A DNA stretch of 64,000 nt, taken from Rhodobacterales bacterium. Its GTDB lineage: Bacteria > Pseudomonadota > Alphaproteobacteria > Rhizobiales > Stappiaceae. Both the position numbers and the translations under genes were made by a program. Location: positions 62,001 through 126,000 of the forward strand of contig VIRH01000097.1 in assembly GCA_008107755.1 (NCBI GenBank), written 5' to 3'. This document shows positions 56,241 to 64,000 of this stretch, in pieces (the stretch's first letter is position 1; every line of letters starts with the position of its first letter). A model generated the notes under the pieces. It was not told the DNA's origin. It ran no database searches and saw nothing but the letters and a program-made list of their open reading frames with translations.

Positions 56241-56416
56241 CGGTAATCTCCGCAACTCGCAAGAATAGGCAGGCGAATACACGCCAAATTTCGCGTCACA
56301 TTACATACGTTGCGTTAACAAGGTATTCAGAGGGACATCTTTTAAGAGTTGTAGCGGTGATTTCATATACAATTACAGGTTTTTATTTAGATAGCATGTA
56401 ACGCAGGAAGGTCTGC

Positions 56417-56453
56417 AAAAGAAAAAGGCCGGTCCTTGCGGAAACCGGCCTTT
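56417..56453 (-). terminator. Intrinsic terminator of purH
   Basis: Read on the minus strand, AAGGCCGGT and ACCGGCCTT form a 9-bp stem around a 10-base loop, followed by TTTTTCTTTTG. It begins about 22 bases after the purH stop. Confidence 0.88.
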
Positions 56454-56474
56454 CAAATCGGTGAAGGTGAGACC

Positions 56475-58091
56475 TTAGTGCCTGAAATGGCGCATGCCAG
56501 TCATCACCATGGCAAGACCGGCCTCGTCGGCGGCCGCAATGACATCGTCATCGCGCATGGACCCACCCGGCTGAATGACTGCCGTCGCACCCGCTTCGGC
56601 AGCCGACAGAAGACCGTCGGCAAACGGAAAGAAGGCATCGGAGGCGACCACGCAGCCCTTCGTGAGCGGCTCGCTCAGCCCTGCGGCCTCGGATGCGTCC
56701 AGAGCCTTGCGGGCAGCGATGCGTGCGGAATCGACCCGGCTCATCTGGCCTGCGCCGACACCGACCGTTGCGCCGTCCTTGGCATAGACGATCGCGTTGG
56801 ATTTCACATGCTTGGCAACGCGGAAGGCAAACTTGAGATCAGCCAGCTCCTGCTCGCTCGGCGCGCGCTTGGTGACGACCTTGAGGTCCTGGTCATCGAC
56901 CACACCGTTGTCGCGTGACTGGACCAGAAGGCCGCCGGCAACGGATTTGACGAACAGGCCCTTGGCACGTGCATCGGCAAGGCCTCCGGTGACCAGAAGG
57001 CGCAGGTTTTTCTTGGCCGCGATGATCTCCCGCGCCGCCTCATCCGCGTCCGGCGCGATGATGACCTCGGTGAAGATCTTGACGATTTCTTCCGCCGCGG
57101 CCGCGTCAAGGGTCTTGTTGAGGGCGACAATGCCGCCGAAGGCCGAGACCGGATCGCAGCGCAGGGCCAGCTCGTAGGCTTCCTTCAGGCTGGCACCCTC
57201 CGCCACACCGCACGGGTTCGCGTGCTTGATGATGGCAACGGCGCTGGTGCGCTCCGGATCAAACTCGCTGACGAGTTCAAAGGCGGCGTCCGTGTCGTTG
57301 ATGTTGTTGTAGGACAGGGTCTTGCCCTGAAGCTGCTTCGCCGTGGCGACGCCCGGGCGGCTCTCGCCGGTCTTGTAGAAACCGGCAGTCTGGTGCGGGT
57401 TCTCGCCGTAGCGCATGACTTCGGCCAGCTGGCCGCCGACAGCGCGATGGGCCGGCGTTGCGTCATCCAGCTGATCGGCCATCCAGTTGGAGACCGCTGC
57501 ATCATAGGCAGCTGTCCGGGCGAAGGCCTTCAGAGCGAGCGTCTTGCGCAAGGCGATCGGAGACTTGCCGCCGTTGGCGTCCATCTCGGTGATGACCTTG
57601 TCGTAATCCGCCGGATCGGTGACGACGGTGACATAGGCATGGTTCTTGGCTGCGGCACGCGTCATGGCCGGTCCGCCGATGTCGATATTCTCGATGCCGG
57701 TCGCATAGTCCGCGCCTGATGCGACGACCTGTTCGAACGGATAGAGATTGCCGCAGAAAAGATCGATGCCGGTGATGCCGTGCTCGCTCATGGCAGTTTG
57801 ATGGTCGGCGTCGTCACGGATCGACAGCAGACCGCCATGGACCATCGGGTGCAGCGTCTTGACCCGGCCGTCCATGATTTCCGGAAAGCCCGTGACTTCG
57901 GAAATGTCCAGAACCGTCAGCCCGGCATCCTTGAGCGCCTTGTAGGAGCCGCCGGTGGAAACCAGCTCCACCCCACGCTCGGCAAGCGCGCTGGCAAACT
58001 CGACAAGACCCGTCTTGTCGAACACCGACAAGAGCGCGCGCTTGACGGGAACCAGCTCGGGAACGGGAACGGCTTTGGACACAATGGCCAT
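56475..58091 (-). CDS. purH: Bifunctional AICAR formyltransferase/IMP cyclohydrolase
   Basis: A 538-residue enzyme for the last two steps of purine synthesis. The N-terminal cyclohydrolase (MGS-like) domain starts [17 protein letters not shown], with STGGSYKAL and [22 protein letters not shown]. The formyltransferase domain has [19 protein letters not shown] and [10 protein letters not shown] with the catalytic Lys-His. It ends [34 protein letters not shown] and MRHFRH. Complete and of usual length. Confidence 0.97.
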   Translation of the reverse strand: MAIVSKAVPVPELVPVKRALLSVFDKTGLVEFASALAERGVELVSTGGSYKALKDAGLTVLDISEVTGFPEIMDGRVKTLHPMVHGGLLSIRDDADHQTAMSEHGITGIDLFCGNLYPFEQVVASGADYATGIENIDIGGPAMTRAAAKNHAYVTVVTDPADYDKVITEMDANGGKSPIALRKTLALKAFARTAAYDAAVSNWMADQLDDATPAHRAVGGQLAEVMRYGENPHQTAGFYKTGESRPGVATAKQLQGKTLSYNNINDTDAAFELVSEFDPERTSAVAIIKHANPCGVAEGASLKEAYELALRCDPVSAFGGIVALNKTLDAAAAEEIVKIFTEVIIAPDADEAAREIIAAKKNLRLLVTGGLADARAKGLFVKSVAGGLLVQSRDNGVVDDQDLKVVTKRAPSEQELADLKFAFRVAKHVKSNAIVYAKDGATVGVGAGQMSRVDSARIAARKALDASEAAGLSEPLTKGCVVASDAFFPFADGLLSAAEAGATAVIQPGGSMRDDDVIAAADEAGLAMVMTGMRHFRH

Positions 58092-58238
58092 GAGATTGCC
58101 TCGCGATTGGGAACGATCGGGGAGAGTTGGCGTCGCCCTATCACGTCTTCGGCAAAATCGGAAGTCGTTTACCGCCCGTCATGGCGAGAGCGCTCGCTTG
58201 CGGCCCTTGTCCCCGGGAACCGGCAGCGCCCGGCCTCG

Positions 58239-59996
58239 CTACTCTTCCAGAGGCAGTTCGCCGATGTCGTCGAAATCGCTGGTTCCGCGCCGGCTCAGCC
58301 TGGCGGTTGCGGTCTTGCGGAACTGCCAGCCGACGGAAGGGTTCTCCTGCAGGGACCCGACGATCACGATCTGTTCGGACTTTCGATGCCCGTAGACATC
58401 GGAAAGATAGATGCTTTCCTCCAGTCCCAGCTCGGTGCCCGGCGCCTCGAATTCCCAGGCCTCGCCGTCCCGGCAAACGATCAGGACCGCCGACCCTCCG
58501 CGGATCAGGGACGTCCTGAGGCTCGGATGCAGGTGGAAGCGCAGGGCATAGTGATGGTCAGGATCAATGGCACCGACGGCGGCCAGCGTGTCGATGCCGT
58601 CGAGCACGGTGCCATCGCTGGACAGGCGCATGTCGCGCTCGTGAATGACGCCGAACTCGGTTGCGTAGCCATCGTGGGACGCCGTGATCCGGCTTCCGGC
58701 GCGATCATCCTCCCGCGCCAGCGGCACCCGCTGCGGTCCGGAGAGGATCGGCACCCCGAGCAACGGACCAAACGGCCTTTCCGACAGGAAGCGGCAGGAG
58801 GAGGTATCCTCAATCGTCACGGTCGAATGTGCGGCGGTGGATCGGCTGACTTTGCGCCACAGCGGATTGGACTTGGGCGAGACCCCGCAATTCACCACAA
58901 GACGGTTGCCGCCGGAGGAGAATTCGAACGAAAGGCATCCGGCATGGGCGTTGCCGGAAACGCCCAGTTGCGGCGCCGGACCTGTATCGACCAGCACGAC
59001 GGAGCCGCCGCCGGACAGCCGCTGATACCCCGAGTGCGGGGCATTGGTGGGCGGCGCGCCACGGGCGTCGTCATAGGCCAGGATCGTCGCCACGAGATCG
59101 CTCGGCGTCGAGCCCATGCCGTTGAAATGCGCAAGGGCGCCATCGCCGTGCCGGAAGAAGCGCAGAAGCGGCATCATGCGGTCGACCGACTGCAGCATCG
59201 CCGGCGGAATTTCCAGCCCCTGGGAGACGAAGGCCTGCCGGACCGGCAGAAGATCGGTCAGGATATCGATCAGCGCCCGCGGATTTCGGGAAATATGGCC
59301 GCCATCGGGAAGGATCTGCCGGTTCAGCTCATGCTCCAGCCGGCGGATGCTCTGGCGCGCGAAACGGCCTTGGCCGGCCATGGAGATGCAGGCGGACGCA
59401 ATCGCAAGGGACGCCTGCAGCCGTTCCACGCCGTCATCCGTTTCGTTGATCGTCTGGCGCAGGTACCGGACCTGCCGTGCCAGCGACTTGACGAACCGGC
59501 GGTAATAATCGTGGTCGCCGTCCTGCAGAATGAACGGCGAGTGCGCCAGCCAGGACAGGATCCGCCGGGTCACCACGCCGGCCTCCCAGCCGATGTCGTG
59601 CCAGCGGCCGCAGAACCTGATCCAGTCTTCCACCAGGACGCGCGCGTTCTGCCGCGCGATCTGGCTATCGGACGCCCGAAGGTCGCGGAGCCAGCCGAAA
59701 CTGTGCAGCTCGCGCTGCCAATCTTCGTGAACGGCCTTCAATTCGAACGGGGAACGTCCCTGCGTTTCCACCAGATGACCGGAGAACAGAAAACGGCCGC
59801 CGTAGATATCGGCAGCATTCGTCGCATCCGCAGTCCGTATATCCTGCGGAGCAATAAGTAATCGCGCGGGCACGGCAGAAAATGGCTGCATGCGGAACAA
59901 TGGTCCGCCATGCATCCACTTCAGGGAACGTTGCCAAACATGCAAAGCCACGAGCCGCCAGATGCGGCTTCTTTCATTGAGACTCGCAATATTCAC
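58239..59996 (-). CDS. Heparinase II/III family protein
   Basis: A 585-residue protein with an N-terminal alpha-toroid (about 60-330; FELKAVHEDWQRELHSFGWLRDL, LPDGGHISRNPRAL) and a C-terminal beta-sandwich (SGGGSVVLVDTGP, then WRKVSRSTAAHSTVTIEDTSS). This is the fold of polysaccharide lyases of the heparinase II/III group. No signal peptide is visible, so a cytoplasmic location is possible. The substrate is unknown. The GTG at 59996 and the TTG at 59999 are both possible starts. It lies between rsmB and purH on one strand. Confidence 0.88.
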   Translation of the reverse strand: MNIASLNERSRIWRLVALHVWQRSLKWMHGGPLFRMQPFSAVPARLLIAPQDIRTADATNAADIYGGRFLFSGHLVETQGRSPFELKAVHEDWQRELHSFGWLRDLRASDSQIARQNARVLVEDWIRFCGRWHDIGWEAGVVTRRILSWLAHSPFILQDGDHDYYRRFVKSLARQVRYLRQTINETDDGVERLQASLAIASACISMAGQGRFARQSIRRLEHELNRQILPDGGHISRNPRALIDILTDLLPVRQAFVSQGLEIPPAMLQSVDRMMPLLRFFRHGDGALAHFNGMGSTPSDLVATILAYDDARGAPPTNAPHSGYQRLSGGGSVVLVDTGPAPQLGVSGNAHAGCLSFEFSSGGNRLVVNCGVSPKSNPLWRKVSRSTAAHSTVTIEDTSSCRFLSERPFGPLLGVPILSGPQRVPLAREDDRAGSRITASHDGYATEFGVIHERDMRLSSDGTVLDGIDTLAAVGAIDPDHHYALRFHLHPSLRTSLIRGGSAVLIVCRDGEAWEFEAPGTELGLEESIYLSDVYGHRKSEQIVIVGSLQENPSVGWQFRKTATARLSRRGTSDFDDIGELPLEE

Positions 59997-60125
59997 CAAA
60001 CCATCCCCAATACCGATGGTTGTCGCGTCGTGATCAGACTTCTCCGCGTGTCGAAAGTGGGAAAGATCCCGTTAAGGTTAGCATTTCATTTAAAGAATCA
60101 TTGCAAATGAACGGTTTATGCAGCG

Positions 60126-61502
60126 TTAAGAAATGCGGAATCTGGCTGCGAAAAACCCGTCCATACCGCCTGCGCCCTGTTCGCCAGCGACTTCATGGCA
60201 CGGCAGGCAGCGCAAAAAACCGTCTTTGGTGACACAGTCCGCGAGGCCGCCAATTTCCCCTGCGTCAACGGGGACGAGTTCAGCTTTCCCCGCCTGACGT
60301 TCCAGAAAGTCACGGGCCTGAGCCTCGCCTTCAGCCTGCTCGAGGGAACACGTGCAATAGACGATCAGCCCGCCCGGCTTCACCCAGGCCACCGCCCTGT
60401 CGAGCAGGTCCCGCTGGATTTCCGTCAGCTTTTCGATGTCATAGGGCTTCTTGATCCAGGGCACGTCGGGGTGGCGCCGGATCGTGCCGGTCGCGCTGCA
60501 CGGGGCATCAAGCAATATGGCGTCGAAAGGCTCGGCGGGTTCATACGCCCGAAGGTCCGAAGTGATCGTCATGACGATGAGGCCAAGCCTGTTCATGTTT
60601 TCCTCCAGCCGGCGAAGCCGTGATCCGGAGATATCGACCGCGGCAACATCCGCCCCGGCTGCGGCAAGCTGTGCGGTTTTGCCACCCGGCGCAGCGCACA
60701 GGTCCGCAACCTTCAGGCCGCCGACGTCACCCAGTAGACGTGCGGGCAGCGCAGCGGCCGCATCCTGCACCCACCAGCGGCCGTCCTCGAACCCGTCCAG
60801 CGCCTCCACTGCGCCCTTGCGGACAAGACGAACGCTGCCGGCGCCGACCACCTGGCCGCCGAGGGTTTCGGCCCATCCGGCCGGATCTTCCTTGACGGTC
60901 AGGTCGAGCGCAGCCTCGCTCTGATGCGCCTTGGCAATCGCCCTCGCAGTTTCCTCGCCATAGGAGGCCTGCCAGCTTTCGAACATCCAGTCGGGCGTGT
61001 TCAGCCGGTCGGCATCAAGACCGGCCAGGACCTCCTCCTGCTCACGCCCGAGACGGCGCAGCACCCCGTTGACCAACCCCTTGTAGGGCCGCGCGCGGCG
61101 GTCGAAAGCCGCATGATCGACGGCAAGCGACACGGCGGCACGGTCCGGAATATCCAGAAAAAGCATCTGGGCAATCGCCACGTGCAGGATATCGAGTACC
61201 CGGCCCGTCTTTTCCGGGATCGCCCGATCGAGCAGCCTGTCGAGAATCTCGGAGATCTCGCCCCGGTGCCGAAGCGCAGCCCCAAGGATGGCGCGGACCA
61301 GCGCCCGGTCGTTGCCGGCGAGCGCGCGAAAACCGGAATGGCCGGAGGACGTGTCGAGTTCGCCGTCGAGCGGCCTTTTCTTGTGAACGACGTTGCCCAG
61401 GATATCGGCTGCGACCTTGCGCGCCGCGAACCCCGGCTTTTCGGTTGGCTCCGCCTTGCCCGCCCCTCCGGGCTTTCCGGATTTCTGTGGCCGTTTGTTC
61501 AC
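60126..61502 (-). CDS. rsmB: 16S rRNA m5C967 methyltransferase (RsmB/Fmu family)
   Basis: A 458-residue enzyme methylating C967 of 16S rRNA. The N-terminal NusB-like RNA-binding domain spans about 25-160, then the RsmF-like linker. The Rossmann methyltransferase domain starts at KVADLCAAPGGKTAQLA, with DAPCSATGTIRRHPD and the catalytic Cys in YCTCSLEQAEGE. The start is a GTG at 61502. The basic N-terminal tail (NKRPQKSGKPGGAGK) is disordered. It lies downstream of htpX on the same strand, with a terminator between. Confidence 0.93.
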   Translation of the reverse strand: MNKRPQKSGKPGGAGKAEPTEKPGFAARKVAADILGNVVHKKRPLDGELDTSSGHSGFRALAGNDRALVRAILGAALRHRGEISEILDRLLDRAIPEKTGRVLDILHVAIAQMLFLDIPDRAAVSLAVDHAAFDRRARPYKGLVNGVLRRLGREQEEVLAGLDADRLNTPDWMFESWQASYGEETARAIAKAHQSEAALDLTVKEDPAGWAETLGGQVVGAGSVRLVRKGAVEALDGFEDGRWWVQDAAAALPARLLGDVGGLKVADLCAAPGGKTAQLAAAGADVAAVDISGSRLRRLEENMNRLGLIVMTITSDLRAYEPAEPFDAILLDAPCSATGTIRRHPDVPWIKKPYDIEKLTEIQRDLLDRAVAWVKPGGLIVYCTCSLEQAEGEAQARDFLERQAGKAELVPVDAGEIGGLADCVTKDGFLRCLPCHEVAGEQGAGGMDGFFAARFRIS

Positions 61503-61539
61503 TGGACTGTCCCGAGATTTCCCGCATTTTCGGCGGGGC

Positions 61540-61578
61540 CTAAAACCAAACGCCGCAACCGGTTGTCCGGCCGCGGCG
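61540..61578 (-). terminator. Probable terminator of htpX
   Basis: Read on the minus strand, CGCCGC...GCGGCG with an inner CCGG pair and an AC mismatch form an interrupted stem (61551-61578), followed by TTTGGTTTTA. It lies between the htpX stop and the rsmB start. Confidence 0.65.
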
Positions 61579-61649
61579 CGTCTTACTGCTTTTCTAGTTC
61601 GATTGGCGCCGGTGGAAAAGCGAATTCTGCCCGGCCTGGCGCCGCGGCC

Positions 61650-62621
61650 TTACCCCCACGGGCCCTTCGGGTGACGCGGAACCGACGTCTGCGTCGGGCG
61701 GCTGGAGCCGGTTGCCCAGGGACCCCGTCCCGATGCTGCAGGCCCTTCGTCCTGCCCGTAAGCCGCACGGCCACCTGTGCCGAGGCCGGAATCGGCCAGC
61801 TTGCGCAATTCGTTGATCCGGTTCTCCGTGTTGGGGTGCGTGGAGAACAGATTGTCCATGCGCTCGCCCGACAGCGGGTTCATGATGAACATGTGCGCAG
61901 TCGCCGGATTTGCTTCCGCATCCGGGTTGTGAATGCGCTTGACGCCGCCTGCGATCTTCGACAGGGCAGAGGCCAGCCACATCGGCTCACCACAGATCTG
62001 CGCTCCCATCCGGTCCGCGGCATATTCGCGGGTTCTGGAAATCGCCATCTGCACGACCATTGCGGCCAGAGGCGCCACCACCATCATCAGGATGACACCG
62101 ACGAAGCCCAGCGGGTTGTTGCGGTTGCCGCCAAAAAAGAACGCAAAATTCGCCAACATGGAGATCGCACCGGCAATCGTTGCCGTGATCGTCATGATCA
62201 GGGTGTCGTGGTTCTTCACATGCGCCAGTTCATGGGCCATGACGCCGGCGACTTCCTCCGCCGACAACATGTTCAGCAGCCCGGTGGTCGCCGCAACTGC
62301 AGCATTTTCCGGATTCCGGCCGGTTGCGAAGGCATTCGGCTGCGGGTTGTTGATGACATAGACCTTGGGCATCGGCAGGTCGGCGTTGCGGGCGAGGCGC
62401 TCGACGATACCGTAATATTCGGGCGCCGTTCGAGCATCCACTTCCTGCGCATGGTGCATGCGCAGCACCATCTTGTCCGCGTTCCAGTAGCTGAAAAGGT
62501 TCATGGCCGCCGCGATCAGAAGCGCAATCACCATGCCCGACTGTCCGCCGATCATGAACCCGATACCCATGAAGAGGGCGGTCATCGCCGCCAGAAGCAT
62601 CGCTGTGCGAATATAGTTCAT
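61650..62621 (-). CDS. htpX: Membrane zinc metalloprotease HtpX
   Basis: A 323-residue M48 protease of membrane quality control. Helices lie at about 5-40 and later 145-200; the zinc site is HELAH (130-134) with a Glu further on in [13 protein letters not shown]. The [25 protein letters not shown] block before the site is typical. The C-terminal 50 residues are Gly/Pro-rich and not conserved. The start [21 protein letters not shown] is the usual one. Confidence 0.95.
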   Translation of the reverse strand: MNYIRTAMLLAAMTALFMGIGFMIGGQSGMVIALLIAAAMNLFSYWNADKMVLRMHHAQEVDARTAPEYYGIVERLARNADLPMPKVYVINNPQPNAFATGRNPENAAVAATTGLLNMLSAEEVAGVMAHELAHVKNHDTLIMTITATIAGAISMLANFAFFFGGNRNNPLGFVGVILMMVVAPLAAMVVQMAISRTREYAADRMGAQICGEPMWLASALSKIAGGVKRIHNPDAEANPATAHMFIMNPLSGERMDNLFSTHPNTENRINELRKLADSGLGTGGRAAYGQDEGPAASGRGPWATGSSRPTQTSVPRHPKGPWG

Positions 62622-62764
62622 CGCCGCGTCAATCCGTTTGCTGTTCCGTTGTCCGTCACGAGGAAACGCCTTACGGTCCTTCTCGATCCAGATAATGAGA
62701 TGGGGACTGCTGCCATTTTTGGCAAGTTATCCTATATTGCGTGACAAATGCGTAATCGAACTTT

Positions 62765-63040
62765 ATGGCCTCTCTCATGACGGACAAACCGACCGACCCG
62801 ACCGCCGCCTACAGCCAGAGCGACGCCCCTTCCCTGAAGGCCGATACTGACAAGGCTGAGGCGAAGCGGTTCGAGGACCTGCCCCCGCCCGCCCAGCGCG
62901 CGCTTCGCGAAGCCGAGGAACGCCGCCGGCAGATCGACGCAAAACAGGACGCAATGGCGAAGGAATTCAACGGCCGCGGCGGCCTGGAGCCGACGCGCTA
63001 CGACGACTGGGAAGTCAAGGGACTGACCTCGGATTTCTGA
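62765..63040 (+). CDS. DUF1674 (SdhAF4-like) protein
   Basis: A 91-residue protein whose C-terminus has the DUF1674 signature GRGGLEPTRYDDWEVKGLTSDF. The mitochondrial relative SdhAF4 chaperones flavinylated succinate dehydrogenase subunit A. The N-terminal half is disordered and charged. The start at 62765 or the ATG at 62777 is possible; neither has a strong ribosome binding site. It is divergent from htpX, an arrangement I recall from rhizobia. Confidence 0.88.
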   Translation: MASLMTDKPTDPTAAYSQSDAPSLKADTDKAEAKRFEDLPPPAQRALREAEERRRQIDAKQDAMAKEFNGRGGLEPTRYDDWEVKGLTSDF

Positions 63041-63047
63041 GCACCGG

Positions 63048-63698
63048 TCAGAGCGCGGCCAGCTTGCGCACTTCTCCGGCAACCGCCCTTGCCAGATCGG
63101 CCTGCGGTTCGGCGTCGAAATGGATCGCATCCACCGGACTTGCGGAAATGACAGAGCCGGCATCGAAGAATGCCGCGCCGTATTCGGCTGCCTTTTGCCG
63201 GTAGCAAGCCGCCAGTTTGTGCGACTCCGCCTCGCTGGCAGCCGAGAACATGCCGGCGAAGGGCGTTTTCTCCAGCTTGCCGAGCGGCGGCGGTGACATC
63301 AGCAGCACCTTCGGCGCGCGGCCTTCCACATCGTCGGTCGACCGGCGCGCGAAATCCAGAAGGCGCCCCATGGCGGTCGCTATGGTCTCCGCATTCATGC
63401 CGAAACGCGCCTGAAGATCGTTTGTGCCGAGCATGATGACAAGGATATCGATCGGCATATGGCTCTTGCGGATCATCCCGAGGTGCTGAAGCCCGCTCTT
63501 GTCCCCCTTGACCGGATCCTCGAAGACGGTGGTGCGGCTGTTGAGGCCTTCCTCGATCACGTGGAAACCGGCCCCCAGCTCCTTTTGCAGCAGCCTTGTC
63601 CAGCGCACGTCGTGACCATAGCGCGACCTGTCCACCGGATCGAAGCCCCAGGTCAGGCTGTCTCCGAAACACACTACGGATACTGGGTCGTCGCTCAC
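63048..63698 (-). CDS. SGNH/GDSL hydrolase (arylesterase family)
   Basis: A 216-residue esterase of the SGNH fold. Block I is CFGDSLTWG with S14, block III is GTNDLQ, and the C-terminal DAIHFD supplies Asp and His. The family cleaves ester bonds of aryl or acyl substrates. No signal peptide from this start. I chose the GTG at 63698 because GGAGG lies seven bases upstream; an ATG at 63719 is in frame. It converges on the DUF1674 gene with a seven-base gap. Confidence 0.9.
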   Translation of the reverse strand: MSDDPVSVVCFGDSLTWGFDPVDRSRYGHDVRWTRLLQKELGAGFHVIEEGLNSRTTVFEDPVKGDKSGLQHLGMIRKSHMPIDILVIMLGTNDLQARFGMNAETIATAMGRLLDFARRSTDDVEGRAPKVLLMSPPPLGKLEKTPFAGMFSAASEAESHKLAACYRQKAAEYGAAFFDAGSVISASPVDAIHFDAEPQADLARAVAGEVRKLAAL

Positions 63699-63844
63699 AC
63701 TTTCGCCTCCGGTTGGCACTTTCCTGCCACCTGCCTAACTCCATTGAATCGTTTTGAAAAGTGCGTCGAACTGCGGAGCGGACCTCCCGTGCCGAGCCTC
63801 CTTGTGGACGATGCGACAGAAAAGCGTCCGAACGGTTGCTTGGT

Positions 63845-63861
63845 TAATAAGAGATTTACCA
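63845..63861 (+). promoter_or_regulatory. Possible CtrA-type box
   Basis: TTAA-N7-TTTA near 63844-63858 (TTAATAAGAGATTTACC) differs from the CtrA consensus TTAA-N7-TTAA at one position. It is about 55 bases upstream of the last gene's start. Single near-matches are common, so this is weak. Confidence 0.3.
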
Positions 63862-63913
63862 TGCAGGCGCTAGATTCCGGTCAAAGTTCTGCGTAACGAC
63901 TGCCGGATCATTG

Positions 63914-64000
63914 ATGACTGCCAGCCACCTGACCTACACGCGCGGCGCCTCCCTGCCGAGCTCCAATCCGTTTCAGCGCCTTGCCGATCTCCTCGACGGC
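63914..64000 (+). CDS. N-terminal fragment of a protein, possibly an aminotransferase (partial)
   Basis: An ATG at 63914 opens a frame that runs off the window after 29 codons, with PSSNPFQRLADLLDG near its end. This resembles the start of class I/II aminotransferases such as DapC, where a helix of the form PFxRLxxLLxG follows a short N-terminal tail. The fragment is too short to confirm. The protein's first residues are MTASHLTYTRGASL. Confidence 0.4.
   Translation, partial: MTASHLTYTRGASLPSSNPFQRLADLLDG

Noticed and set aside
57780-59861. 693-codon open frame antisense to purH and the heparinase gene
   Set aside because: No motif; both minus-strand genes are well supported.

Overview
The window is ordinary high-GC chromosome of an alphaproteobacterium, most likely of the order Hyphomicrobiales (Rhizobiales), perhaps near Stappiaceae (Roseibium/Labrenzia). 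The order rests on the 180-kDa type NAD-glutamate dehydrogenase, the PhaR-phaA-phaB polyhydroxybutyrate genes, the metX-metW pair, a DUF1674 (SdhAF4-like) protein, EcfG-type promoters and the gene orders ftsY-mtaB-dapF and purH-heparinase-rsmB-htpX. The family is a guess. I see no rRNA, tRNA, IS element, prophage, CRISPR array or clear island border. Genes are tightly packed, with many stop/start overlaps.

Layout. 0-2.7 kb: the end of an unidentified gene, a MAPEG protein, a DEDD exonuclease and two small orphan proteins. 2.7-6.6 kb: multicopper oxidase, gamma-glutamyltransferase, GlcG/HbpS protein. 6.6-9.6 kb: phaR and phaAB. 9.8-15.7 kb: DUF3299 protein, YciB, a membrane protein, rpmF, mtgA, a cyclopropane-fatty-acid-synthase-like enzyme and a prenyl diphosphate synthase. 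15.7-20.8 kb: chorismate mutase-hisC-tyrosine dehydrogenase operon, divergent from metX-metW. 20.8-23.4 kb: methyltransferase, gloB, a small protein and a cupin. 23.5-27.4 kb: a probable general-stress cluster with two EcfG-type promoters, two tiny membrane proteins, a DUF1206 protein and two divergent MscS-type channels. 27.4-31 kb: ftsY, mtaB, dapF. 31-38 kb: zinc peptidase, NlpC/P60-like protein, L,D-transpeptidase-like protein, response regulator, cNMP-binding protein, MsrQ-like protein, leuD, argC and an AhpD-like protein. 38-44.5 kb: NAD-glutamate dehydrogenase and an Atg22-like MFS transporter.

The most interesting region is 44.5-54.0 kb. A histidine kinase and an OmpR-type regulator face an ABC operon with two tandem paralogous binding proteins, a double-domain permease, an ATPase and an inositol-monophosphatase-family phosphatase. 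Such binding proteins are often annotated as iron(III) transporters. The binding-residue pattern, the phosphatase and the PgtA/PgtB/PgtC-like logic suggest instead a phosphorylated-sugar or other organophosphate importer of the AfuABC kind. Four tandem 9-bp repeats (TTTGTAA-type) lie in the divergent promoter region and are a strong candidate for the regulator's operator.

54-64 kb: a dCACHE chemoreceptor, purH, a heparinase II/III-family protein, rsmB, htpX, the SdhAF4-like protein, an SGNH hydrolase, and the start of a gene that runs off the end.
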